Source: Hysterangium stoloniferum (Eukaryota > Basidiomycota > Agaricomycetes > Hysterangiales > Hysterangiaceae). From it: DNA of 64,000 bases. Every line of letters begins with the position of its first letter. Within the stretch, counting starts at the first letter, position 1. A model generated the notes under the pieces. It ran no database searches and had not been told where the DNA came from. It saw only the letters and a program-made list of their open reading frames with translations. A program made the translations under genes and the position numbers. Shown piece by piece: positions 32,036 through 42,461 of this stretch. Location of the stretch: positions 1 to 64,000 of the forward strand of contig WHVD01000136.1 of assembly GCA_015178975.1 (NCBI GenBank), given 5' to 3'.

Positions 32036-33360
32036 TTACGTTCCCGATTATCAAACTCTCCGACTTTGCGTTCTTCAATCACAACACGATCATATTACTG
32101 CAGGCCATTTCGGTCAACACGTATCGAACAATATATCGAGATTTCTTTTGGCCACGACTCCGACAAGATATTCAAAATTTTATTCAATCATGTGTAACAT
32201 GTACAAAATCAAAAACTCCATGACATCGACCCATTGGATTACTTAAGCAACTTCCGATTCCTCTTTGACCATGGCATTCGATCTCGATGGACTTTATCGA
32301 ACAATTACCGACCTCGAATGGTTACAACTCAATACTCGTAATCGTCGATCAACTTTTGAAACAAGCAATGTTCATTCCAACTTATACTATGATCAACGCT
32401 CCCGAACTCGCTTGACTTTTCGTATTACATGTCTTTTCAAAACATGGAGTCCCCAGTCATGTAACTTCCGATCGAGGATCTGAATTCGTGTCGCATTTCT
32501 TTCGATCTCTCGGAACAGCACTCGATATGAAATTACATTTCACTTCGGGGTATCATCCTGAAGGCGATGGACAAACCGAATGAGTCAATCAAACCCTCGA
32601 ACAATATTTACGAATATATTCCAATTATCAACAAGACAATTGGGCCGAATTACTTCCTTTAGCCGAATTCACTTACAACAATGCACCTTCCAAAACAACT
32701 GGTGAAACGCCATTTTTTGCTAATAAAGGTTATCATCCATTGTTAGAAATTCACCCTGAAAAAGATCTAGCTTCCACTCTAGCTCGCAATTATATGACAC
32801 ATCTCGAAGCTCTACATAAACATCTCAAATCAAATATCCAGAAAGTGCAAATACGTTATCAAAAATATTGCGACATACATCGAAAAATGTCTTTCGACTT
32901 TCCGATCCATTCTCAAGTCTTCGTACGATCCAACTTTATTTGAACAACTCGACCATCAAAAAAAATATCAGAAACATTATTAGGCCCATTCGAAATCATT
33001 GCTCGACCAGGATCTCATTCATATACATTAAAACTCCCCAATCATCTCAAAGGAATTCATCCCGTCTTTCACGTCTCAATGTTAGAACCATTTTATCCCA
33101 ATACTTTCCCAAATTGAAAACAACCTCCTCCTCCTCTACCCATTTATGTTGAAGAAGAACCCGAATACGAGATTCGAGAAATTTTGGATTCAAAATTCGA
33201 TAAAAGATATAAGGATTCATTACAATATTTAGTTGCTTGGTTAGGTTATAAAGGAACAGATGAAGAAACTTTGTGGTTAGGCTCTCAAGATCTTGAACAT
33301 GCTTTCGACCTTATCGAAGAATTTCATCAAAAATATCCAAATCTTCCACAACATTAAAAA
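31951..33360 (+). pseudogene. gypsy-2 integrase and chromodomain
   Basis: The HHCC zinc domain is split by a frame change (HDHITAGHFGQH, then SCVTCTKSK). Core pieces follow: HGVPSHVTSDRGSEF (second Asp) and EGDGQTE-stop-VNQTLEQYL (Glu). The C-terminal part has LLGPFEIIARPGSHSYTLKL. The chromodomain runs from EYEIREILDSKFDKR to EETLWLGSQDLE and closes with a TAA at about 33356. Integrase stops are TGA, in TP-stop-HRP, PL-stop-PWH, TE-stop-VNQ, FI-stop-TTR and PN-stop-KQP. Confidence 0.9.
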
Positions 33361-33464
33361 ATTTCATTCAACTATCGTTCAACACTTATTTTGACATCTA
33401 TTTGACAAAATCGAAAAAAACATATCAAAATGCAAAAACATCAAATGATCAAAATTTAAAGTAA

Positions 33465-34340
33465 CTACAAATCTTCAATTCCTTCCTCTCTCAATTCCTC
33501 CATCTTATCAAACCACGCCCTCCTAAACCTTCCACTATTCACACTAATGTCAGTCTCTTCACTAAAATCACCACTTTCAACCAATTTCTTCGACAAAACT
33601 GAAAAATCCTTTCTGAACACTTTCACCTCACCAATCAAATCTTCCATGGTTTCCTCTAATTTTGACATCCTTTCACCGATCGATTTGATTTCTTTTTCCA
33701 ACTGGTTATCCGACCGATGTTCTGACCTTCTCGACCGTCTAGAAAAATTCGACATTCTCGACATGACGTTGCGACGACTATTTTTCCTTTGCCCAAGCTT
33801 TCGAATTTCTGGACTACCATTTTCATTTTCATCTTCCAATTCTTCAATCACATTTCGACTCTTTTTCCAGTTTCAATGTGGTTTTCCAGCTGGCCTATTT
33901 ATGGTCCAGTAACAAGCCCGATGCAATCAATTGCACCGATTGCAATTCGACGACGCGTTAGTTTTCTTGCACACGAAATTCGTGTTGAAACACATTGTGC
34001 AACTGGAAAAAACGAATAAGCAAAATTTGACAAAAATTTGACAAAACCGAAAAATTACGAATTGTCTGATTTTGCCTCAAATTCCCATTGCATCCCAATT
34101 CCTTTACGAGTCGCCTTATTGAACGGTTCTTCGCAATCTTCAATCCGTTTTTTGGGAATTTCTTCTAAAAAATAACTAATTAACTAATTTTAAAGAAATC
34201 CCAGAAACGACTTACCAACCGTATCAACAACCACATTCCTATCCTCAAAACCCAAAAACTCGGATCCTGATTCGAGTTGATCGACTTCTATATCTGATTG
34301 AGGAACACGAAAATAGATGATGAAAAAAACTTTTCAAACT
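33465..34340 (-). pseudogene. Antisense zinc-cluster gene of gypsy-2, decayed
   Basis: It sits opposite to pol, between the chromodomain and the 3' LTR, in the same position as the intact gene in gypsy-3. An acidic exon (ending near 34215) is followed by a GTAAGT...TTTTAG intron, then an exon of about 100 nt, then a second intron ending CCAG. The next exon opens with cysteines at 34001 down to 33912 spaced CX2CX6CX8CX2CX6C. A TGA lies between the fifth and sixth cysteine and another about 15 codons on. A long Glu/Lys-rich probable coiled coil follows, to the stop at 33465. The start codon is not clear. Confidence 0.7.
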
Positions 34341-34375
34341 CCGACCTCATGGGCTCGGTCACAAAGGGAGGATAC

Positions 34376-34795
34376 TGTCACAACCGTCACATGTCACATA
34401 TTGTCACAAACATTCAAAGGTAACTTTTGACAACTCTTTGACCTATCAAATTCAACTCGACAAAACCGAACATTAATCGACACCATCGAATCTCTTTTGA
34501 CATGTCTCATTTTGACGTCATATATGATTTCATAATTAGTTCATAACATAGTCATAACGATACGATGAAAAGCATAAAAGGGCTACAAAAGGAGCGAGAG
34601 AAGTCAGTCGAAATATCTGTATATTAGTGGTATTAGTAATCTATCTTCTTCGACAAATACTTCCGTGAGTTCTCGTGACTGGTAATAGCCTCTTACTTCA
34701 TCGACAGGGTGAATATATACTTCATTGAATGAGGCTTTCGAGTTCGGTTAATAGAATATTATTCAACTTTATCGAAGAATAATCGATTCGTGACA
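34376..34795 (+). repeat. 3' LTR of gypsy-2
   Basis: Near-identical to the 5' LTR; lacks about 10 bp around gtcataactt. It follows the polypurine tract. Confidence 0.93.
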
Positions 34796-35211
34796 TTAGC
34801 TTATAGTGTTTTATTCTATATCTAACCTTTTGACCTGTTTATAAATAGTTTTACTGTTTGATAAATAGTATAAATTATATATAAACTAGCTAGAATTGAA
34901 GTTGAATCTAGTTTTGGAATCAGTGAATTGTTATTCATATTTTAGTATTGTTTTCATAGAAAAAGAACAGCTTGCAAAAGCAGCTCTCAAAACCTTCTTT
35001 GTGAAGTAGGGTGCATATAATCAAGTAAACTCTTGACTTCAGGGGTTCTAAGTCTATTAAGGCTGCCACTGATTAATATCAAATACTTAAATTATTTTAC
35101 CTTGCAGTGAATTGAGTATTTGCACATTTTGACAGAGCACTGAACTCCTTTTTCAGGAAGATATTATTAAAATAAGATTAATACATCACAGGTTGCGACA
35201 CAGTTGTAACA

Positions 35212-36060
35212 CACTTAGAACAAACAAATTGATATGCAATAGTAGTCTTTTAAGTACTATGATGAGTACCAAAAGGTGAGTCAAATAAATATTAATAATA
35301 TATATATATATATATCAGATGTTTTATATGTGTGTGAGTGCAGGCTGGGGATGGTGCCTACATAAACTGCCAGCTTCTTCTAGTTAAAGCACTTTTCTGT
35401 CAAAACTGGTGGATCTTTTTACAAAAATTGGAGAGTCTTCTACAAACACTGCAGAGTCTTCTATAAAAATAGCTGAGTCTTCTCTTCTGCTAAAATGGCA
35501 GATGTGTCTTTACTTCCACACCAAACTTTCAATAGCCTAATTTCCATCATTTCACACTCAAACCAGCATTCTGTCACAAGACAGCAGATTATTAATTGAC
35601 TGGGATCTCTGCAAAAATTTTAAACATATATGTGAAGGACAAACACACATCAAAAGGACTGTGAATGCCTCTGCCTACTCTCAAAATCCTTTTAGGAAAT
35701 TTTCTGAACTTTGATTTGTTGTTCTCTAATAGACAGGCCTGGCAATTCATAACTGCTCATTTACATGCTCCATGCCACTTTTGACCAAAGAAAGATGCAT
35801 ATATATTTAAAGGGTGGATGTACATACAATCTAATGGATTCTAATACATTTCCCCCTGGAGATAGGAGGTCCACCTTTTTTGTAAAAGACTCCAAATGTT
35901 TTTTGTCTTTTTTTTTTTTGGATGAATCATAATTTAATTTGTGGCAAAAAGACATTTTTGTGTACATGTTATGTGTGAGTGTGGGCTGCAGGGAGCTGGA
36001 ATCTAAACTGTCTGATATCTGCACTGCTAAACTGCTATAAAGCCTTTTGTATAAAAACTA
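35212..36060. other. Unassigned A/T-rich spacer with decayed minisatellite copies
   Basis: Contains an (AT)n run near 35300 and, at 35400-35480, three or four mutated relatives of the 21-bp unit found at 36063. No gene seen. Confidence 0.5.
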
Positions 36061-36062
36061 GT

Positions 36063-36395
36063 GGAGTCTTCTACAAAAACTCTGGAGTCTTCTACAAAAA
36101 CTCTGGAGTCGTCTACAAAAACTCTGGAGTCGTCTACAAAAACTCTGGAGTCTTCTACAAAAACTCTGGAGTCTTCTACAAAAACTCTGGAGTCTTCTAC
36201 AAAAACTCTGGAGTCTTCTACAAAAACTCTGGAGTCTTCTACAAAAACTCTGGAGTCTTCTACAAAAACTCTGGAGTCTTCTACAAAAACTCTGGAGTCT
36301 TCTACAAAAACTCTGGAGTCTTCTACAAAAACTCTGGAGTCTTCTACAAAAACTCTGGAGTCTTCTACAAAAACTCTGGAGTCTTCTACAAATAC
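36063..36395. repeat. 21-bp minisatellite, ~16 copies
   Basis: Unit ggagtcttctacaaaaactct, nearly perfect except for two early gtc-gtc variants. Because 21 is divisible by 3 the array is open in several frames and yields ORFs of 117-159 codons on both strands. I see no reason to call them genes. Confidence 0.97.
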
Positions 36396-36603
36396 TGGGT
36401 GGAGTTTTCTATAAAAAGGTGGACCCCTGTATGGAGTACACCTATTCATTGTAAATAATCTGCATATACACACATCAGATAAATCCCACCATAGAACACT
36501 GATCTGCCAACATTAGCATATAACTCTTAGTTCATCTATATCTCAAACCAAATAGAAATCATTCTGATGTACCAATTTTGCTTCAAGCCCGAAAGTCCAC
36601 TAC

Positions 36604-37023
36604 TCACGAATTAGTTGAAGCAAAAATTCCCAAAATTTGGTATCTATCCACATGAGAATATATGCTGATCACATGACAAATTATATCCACTGCGATATAT
36701 TTCTCATCCTGACTCCCTTCCTCGTCTCTAAAAATAGCAGCCTCATCAAAACCCAACATAACGTTCATCTCAGCATCCATTCCACCAGGACCCACGGCCG
36801 GACAAGCCAGGGAGCTTTCCATCACTGCACCAAACCTAAGCCTCAAGTACCTTTCATCACCAGAAAAAGAAGGCACAGCAGGGTGCTCGGGCACGGTCCC
36901 TTTTTGCAATGCATTGAAACTTGGCCTGGGAAGGCACCCTCTATGTCTGCAAAGGGGATGGTGGGGTCCGTGATGCACTCGGAATGATCTCATGACATCT
37001 GGCCAAGTGCAGGTCAGATGCAT
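36604..37023 (-). CDS. Hypothetical ORF, 139 codons
   Basis: Not recognised. The sequence has a mixed, protein-like composition (LRLRFGAV, DEEGSQDEKY), with CpG content higher than the flanking repeats, so it may be the remains of a real exon. No domain, signal peptide or clear introns could be assigned. It could equally be a chance frame. Confidence 0.25.
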   Translation of the reverse strand: MHLTCTWPDVMRSFRVHHGPHHPLCRHRGCLPRPSFNALQKGTVPEHPAVPSFSGDERYLRLRFGAVMESSLACPAVGPGGMDAEMNVMLGFDEAAIFRDEEGSQDEKYIAVDIICHVISIYSHVDRYQILGIFASTNS

Positions 37024-37174
37024 TGACTCATCCAGCTGATAGTGAGCAAGCGGGGAATATGGAGGTTGATCAAGGGAAGGGAGGTTAGTACAACTGAATC
37101 AGTCCACTGTAAGTTGCACACTGCATTGCTGGTAGTGCGAGAGTGTGGGTGGGCTATTGCCATTGTCTTAGAAG

Positions 37175-37405
37175 ATAAGTGTAAGCCTGGTGCCCCAGTC
37201 TTACACATTCTCTTTTTGTTCCACTCTTATTGTTCTGTCCCTTTTGTACTTGGCACATGATCACAGCATATATAGCCTAGGTAGTTTGCCTTCTCTTTCC
37301 TTACCGTACACTGCCCACCATGTAGATGTTTGCTAGTTCATCGAGAAATACACCATGGTCCTATCAACCGTGTGACCCGGACCCAGTGAGCCTATTTGAC
37401 AATAG
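37175..37405 (+). repeat. ~230-bp dispersed repeat, inverted copy at 58145-58365
   Basis: The reverse complement of this stretch matches 58145-58365 at about 85-90% by eye, including ctaggctatata and the sequence around gttgataggacca. Homology fades outside these limits. Confidence 0.75.
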
Positions 37406-38194
37406 GCTTCCAATAAGCCTGAATAGAAAATTAATATCTATTGGAGGGTACTATAATTTTTCCATCATTACAATGTTTCAGTCCTATCATTTGTTGTTAT
37501 GGGGCTTACTCTATTACTAGCATAAATAGGTAAACCCCCCACCAGTTACAGGAGTCTTTTTCGAATTGGAGCCTTGTCCTAAGTGCACCTGTTACACCTG
37601 AATTTATAAGCAAATTAGCCCTGGTTGTCCTACTCCTTCGTAAGAGCTCAAACTGAAGGATTACACTATATCTAAAACCGAACCTTACATCCGTCATCAC
37701 CTCCAGGTAACTACAGCCCCTCTGAGTTCGCCATTTGTCCATTGTAGCATAATGTTGAAAGGGCTTCACCTGAACATCATATCGTCATGCATACCATTAA
37801 ACTCTTCTCTCACACCGCCCCTTTGGATCCATGAATAAATGCTTTTCTTTTGCAGAATTCCTGAACTCATCCTGACAGGTAGGTCTCATTATCCAGGAAG
37901 TGGGGGGTCAGGCATTCCATGACAAGAGGGAGTCCTATGTCATCATGTTTGCGCTTCATTATCAAACGAACAAGCTTCCCACCCTGGGTAGGCAACTAGT
38001 GACCATGGGAAATATGTGACAGCATTTTGATACAATTCAAAATATAATATAGAGGATCCAGCTATCAAAAACGATTAATTACATGATAAGTAAGACTAAG
38101 GTGAAGGAGTAATTGATACAATCTATACTTCTATAGAATAATACAGCACAGATTAGCTAACGATGAACTCTTATTAAAGTCGCTTTCATTTCTT
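37406..38194. other. Unassigned region with short minus-strand open stretches
   Basis: An 87-codon frame (37769-37506) and a 42-codon frame around 37880-38000 (KLVRLIMKRKHDDIG) look protein-like but have no start or known domain. They may be remnants of a gene. Confidence 0.3.
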
Positions 38195-41100
38195 TCAATG
38201 CCTAATCTTACTTCTCTTTGATGGCCTTTGTGTAGTGCAAGTAGTGGAATGGGGCATTGTTACCTTCATCAAATCCACCATTGAACCGATACAATCTCGC
38301 ACAACATCCCATCGCAAAACGGCCAAATCACCCTTCCATTCAGCTTTCAGACGTTCTCGCTGTTCATCGTCAGGGGTTGCAATAATACGAAGAAATCTAG
38401 GTGTCTGTCGCCTTGAGGAGTCTGAAGCAGATTGCTGCTGAGCCTGGATGCTGTTGTGGAGCTTCTTGCAGTACGTCTCAACTATTGGCATGTATATTTC
38501 TGGCCCAAGGATTATCTCCAAAGTCGTCATCAAATCATTTATAAGATTTGGGTAAGACTTTGGTGCATATTGACCCATTTCCCATTTCCCTTTCCCCTAT
38601 AAACATTGGAATAAACCTGAGTGTCATGCCGATTATAACATTTCATACCTACCACCACTGTGTAAAAGAAATCAGGTGTAACAGAAATGATCGCACGTTG
38701 CCAGATATTCGCCGGGACACTTGGTGAAACTTTCGCTTGCAGTGCAAGAATAATCAGCTCCATTGTCTCCTCGTCTTGGAGGAAACACAACAAGTCAGGG
38801 CCCATGTGCGTATCTGGAAAAAGAAACGCCTTTCCATCTGGATTATGCAAGAAACTGAGAACGTCCGTAGGAGATTTAGCCTTGAAACCAAACCGATCAG
38901 AACTCCCTGCATTCCACGATACTGGGGAGCTCTGCAAGATGTTATCTGCTCCACGCCTCAGCGAGACTAAGGTAACCTTCCTTGACCCTATTGACTCGCT
39001 ACAGTGGAAGGCGTCCTCCAGAGCTGTGAACTTTTCCCCAAAAATTGTCATCAGCACAAAAAGGGTCGCCTCTTCAAACACGAATCCAAGTGATGCCTTG
39101 CTAGAGGAATTGCGAAGTGATTTCTCTATCCATGTCTTCTTCGTCGTCCAAGCCTGCCTTTCGAAACACGAGCTGAGGGAGAGAACTATCAATGGTTCCA
39201 AAATGTATACAGGGTAGTTCACACCAGCATCGAAATCCCAATTGTATGGCATCTTGTCCAAAAAACCTACGCCCCACGCAATCATCTCATGCATACCGCC
39301 TTCGATGGCGATGGTCGTAGCTTCACTTCCTAAAGTCCACCGCGTAAGAACGTCAACTGAGCTTTGTATTAAGTCCTCTCCTATCAAATATCCGGTCAGT
39401 CCATACATTAGTACAAGATATATTACACTCACTATTCCCTTTGAAAAGATGCTTCCATTCACAAACTGGGTGATAAGAGTAGATCTTCTCGGTCAACTCA
39501 GGCGAAATGAGGGGTTCACCATCCTCCAGTTCGATTGCATCAGTCAGTCTGAATCCAGTCATGTGCTTAACGAATGAGGTCAACACACGGTGACGCGGGA
39601 CATTTTCGAAGCAGATGAAAAGCTCAATGAGGCTAGCTGTAAGGCGGTAACTACAATATGAACAATGAGAAGGAATCTTGTACAGCCAAATCATAGACAT
39701 ACCGCCCAGAAAGCCAGTACAGCATGCGCTCCAATAAACGCCGATCTGAGTCATTTTCAGAGAGAGTGAGGTATCGCCGAATATAATCCTCTTGAGAAGA
39801 ATCACCGCTCGCAAAACGCCCAACATCAGTGAACACTCGGGGCCGTGTAAGCTTGTTGCTCTGTTTTGCAGCAGCAGCAAAACCTACGTCCTCCTCCACC
39901 ACTTTCATCGACAGACCTGTCCCCGAAAGAATAATCCCAGTAAATATTTTAGAGTACAGAAAAAACCTATACATTTCATGAAGAATGGGGCGCAGATCTG
40001 GCCCAGTGCTGGAGCGAAAGCATCCCTTCAGATGGTCGGCCGCCACCTGTGCCTCGTCAATCACGACGAAGAGAGGTGTATTGATTCCCGCTGAAAACAA
40101 ATCTTTCCTCTTAGTCATGAATTCCTCGTTCGTGGAATTGATAAGATCGACCATGATATTAGTGTCAGCGCGCCGAATGGCTCCAAGGATTTTGGCGAAG
40201 AGGTCCTCATCCATCCTCTCAGAACGGGGTGGTAAAACTTGAACAAGAACCCATCGCCGTCGAGCAACCATGGGATCTATGTTTAAAGGAAGCCGTTTCA
40301 CAAGTTCCTTCAGTACGAAGATCCGCACAAACAACAACATCGCAAAGATGCGGTGTGCAGCTTTAGCGTTATTCTTATGTTCATCGCTGCCTCCTGTCTT
40401 CCAGGTGCTCATATCTTCCAACATCTTCGTCGCTACTGTGAAGTCATTGGAGCCAGATGCTGGTCCTCCTGTGTTCCTGCACGAAATATAAAGGCCCCAA
40501 TTACAGCAAAGACCGTCAAGTGAAAGCCGTGTTTTACCCGAGCCAGAGGCACCGAATAGATGGCTGGAAAGTCCAAGATTAGGATTAGCTGTGTTTACAA
40601 TTGTGCAGATCCTACGAACACTGTATCATCGATGAACAATTTTTTGATCCGCTCTGTGTCTACATCTTTGCCGAGGTCGTGAAGGAGAAGAATTGGATTA
40701 AGGGGTAGATGAACGTTGAGGTCTATAATTTTGTCATGACGTTGGATTGAGTCGAAATATCTGTCCAATTTCCCAGTAGCCACATATTCAATGTAGTCCT
40801 CAAAGTCTTCAAATGCAGCGGCAATCTTCCTTTTCGTCTCTTCCAGGGTGAGACGCGGAGATAATTCTAATGAAAACCGGTCAAAACCATCCACATTTGA
40901 AGGTCACCACCTACGATTGGCTACATTTCTTATTCCTGTCCCGGCGGGTAGGGTGTGCGGCGGTTCGCTGTGGTCTGATTGGAGCATCTCTAATAAGAGC
41001 GATGAGGACAAATGGCACGAGAGTAATACACTAGAAACTTACCAAGGCACCGAATTTCCGAAAACGATCCTTTTTGTAAACATTCGCCCAATAAGTGGAA

Positions 41101-41406
41101 GAGTTCATCGTGGTCCTCGATACACTTGCGAACATCGCGACGTTTGTTTAGGGCGGGCAGGAGAGGTGGATTCGCCGTTTCAGCAATTTGAGAGAGAAGG
41201 GCGATAGCGAATGGTAGATCGAACTTTTTCGCGCCAGACTGGACGCCCTCGAGGATCAAAGCGATAGTAGAATCCTCCAACACCTCACGATCTTGCATCC
41301 TCTCGTCTTCAACAGATGTGAGTCTTGTAGTCGTACGAAGAAGTTTCTTGGTTGACGATTGGTTAGCAGACTGCGAGGATGACGACCGCTGGGTGCCAGT
41401 AGACAT
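38195..41406 (-). CDS. P-loop ATPase with PD-(D/E)XK-like nuclease region (Crinkler/RHS-type)
   Basis: The only near-intact non-transposon gene. Exons: 41406-41043, about 40866-40600, about 40570-39703, 39650-39433, 39380-38653 and 38596-38195. The last three introns are 52, 52 and 56 nt with GT/AG ends. Domains in order: Ser/Thr-rich N-terminus; conserved N-terminal part; Walker A GASGSGKT (about 40540); Walker B-like LFVVIDEA (about 40085); sensor-like LSGTGLS; and a C-terminal part with GPDLLC ... LILALQAK (about 38830-38740), a pattern like the D...QxK core of restriction-fold nucleases. That pairing of an ATPase with a nuclease fold is described for Crinkler/RHS-type proteins. In fungi the role is uncertain: host-directed effector, inter-strain conflict, or genome defence. 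The first intron (about 41042-40867) and the junction just before Walker A are ambiguous; a 1-nt phase conflict there could mean an unusual intron or a frameshift. A decayed copy of exon 1 is at 9604-9941. Confidence 0.72.
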
Positions 41407-42461
41407 GATAGTGGTGGGTAGAAATGACAGGAAGGTCACGTGATATCACGAGGGCCATGGAAAGTGCCGCGCAGGGTGTCGCGACTGCCGCGAACACCCC
41501 AAAATGCTCAAATACGCATTTAACTAGCATAAAATAAATGTAGTTTTGTATATATTCTTCATAATATATCATATGTCTACTGGGGTTCTGCTAATTTACT
41601 TTAAGACAGGGTTTTAATGTTTTAAACTTGTGAATTAGCCACTTTTTTAAGAGTATATATCATTTAAAATGGTATTTTGAGTATTAACATTCAAAATATA
41701 GCTATGTTTTAGTTTGAAGCCAAAATTTATATTCGCGGCAATTGTCCACTTTTCGCAGCACCCTCACAGCAGTGCGCGGCACCTAAGATATCGGCTGTCA
41801 GGAACCAACACCTTTATGTAAGCAACAACGGTGACAGCAACTCCTTCCCACCACATCTCAGTGATGTTGAACAATGTTGGTAATCAACCTGACATCCCTA
41901 GAATATTATAGAATACCTTGGAACATACTTAACATAGCTTTAGTAATATCTCTGTCATCCCTTCCAGAACCTTCTCCCCATAGACATATATATAATCCCC
42001 AGTAGTTTACTCATAGATATAAGCCAAGTTATATTCTAATATCTACTGTGGTCTGCGCAAGTTCCCAATAAACAACACCATCGAAACGTCTAATTTCGGG
42101 CATGGCCGCCCGGTATCAATAAACTCTCAGGCATGGCCATACAACACCAATAACACGATGCCTAGCAACGTATGTGGTCAAACGTATATATAAACTAAAG
42201 GATTATGACAGTATCACCTCAGTCCGTTATATCATATACGAGACTGAGGTGAGTTCCGAAACAGTTATGTATTCGCACATAATGTAACTAATTATTGTCC
42301 ATTAGTTTATTGTATTTAGGTCTTACTTCTAACAAGTGAAACTATTCTGAGTTCTGGCAAAGGTGCCTAGGGTGTTTACAATAAGGTCCCAGAAGTTAGA
42401 ATTTTGATATCCCTCATGGATCTCAAACAGAAGGCTGAAACCTTTTTTTCTTCTTTTGACC
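41407..42461. other. Intergenic tract with a possible LTR remnant and a hairpin
   Basis: The stretch 41868-42157 has TG...ACA ends, a TATA-like run (atatatataatcc) and repeated ggcatggcc phrases, and may be a solo LTR of another family. I found no convincing target duplication. At about 42212-42252 cacctcagtc and gactgaggtg form a 10-bp hairpin. 41780-41825 matches 53504-53550 in inverted orientation. Confidence 0.4.

Larger units (their letters stand above)
26817..34795 (+). mobile_element. gypsy-2: full-length sushi-like chromovirus, decayed
   Basis: Two LTRs (430 and 420 bp), a primer site, gag with a CCHC knuckle, protease, RT, RNase H, integrase, chromodomain, an antisense zinc-cluster gene and a polypurine tract (acaaagggaggatac, 34361-34375). 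Target duplication ttagc (26812-26816 and 34796-34800) within LTR-L. It is split by a solo LTR-M. The left and right LTRs remain very similar, so insertion is fairly recent. Even so, the coding frame has about eleven TGA stops and a few frameshifts. Confidence 0.95.
23184..35190 (+). repeat. Solo LTR-L (plus), split by three nested insertions
   Basis: Segments 23184-23636, 25898-26149, 26524-26816 and 34796-35190 are colinear with intact LTR-L copies. Starts TGTTATGTATTTC, ends AATACATCACA. Target duplication ggttg at 23179-23183 and 35191-35195. The insertions are the tRNA-derived dimer, the short LTR-5 element and gypsy-2. TATA-like acatatataaggagctc lies at about 25958. Confidence 0.92.

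Noticed and set aside
1..34795. Reading the TGA codons of gypsy-1 and gypsy-2 as recoded sense codons
   Set aside because: The TGAs fall at Arg positions convertible from CGA, frameshifts are also present, and the ATPase/nuclease gene shows no need for recoding. CpG decay explains them.
36061..36414. 117-codon plus-strand ORF and the 148-codon minus-strand ORF over the same place
   Set aside because: Both are translations of the 21-bp minisatellite, which is open in several frames because the unit length is divisible by three.
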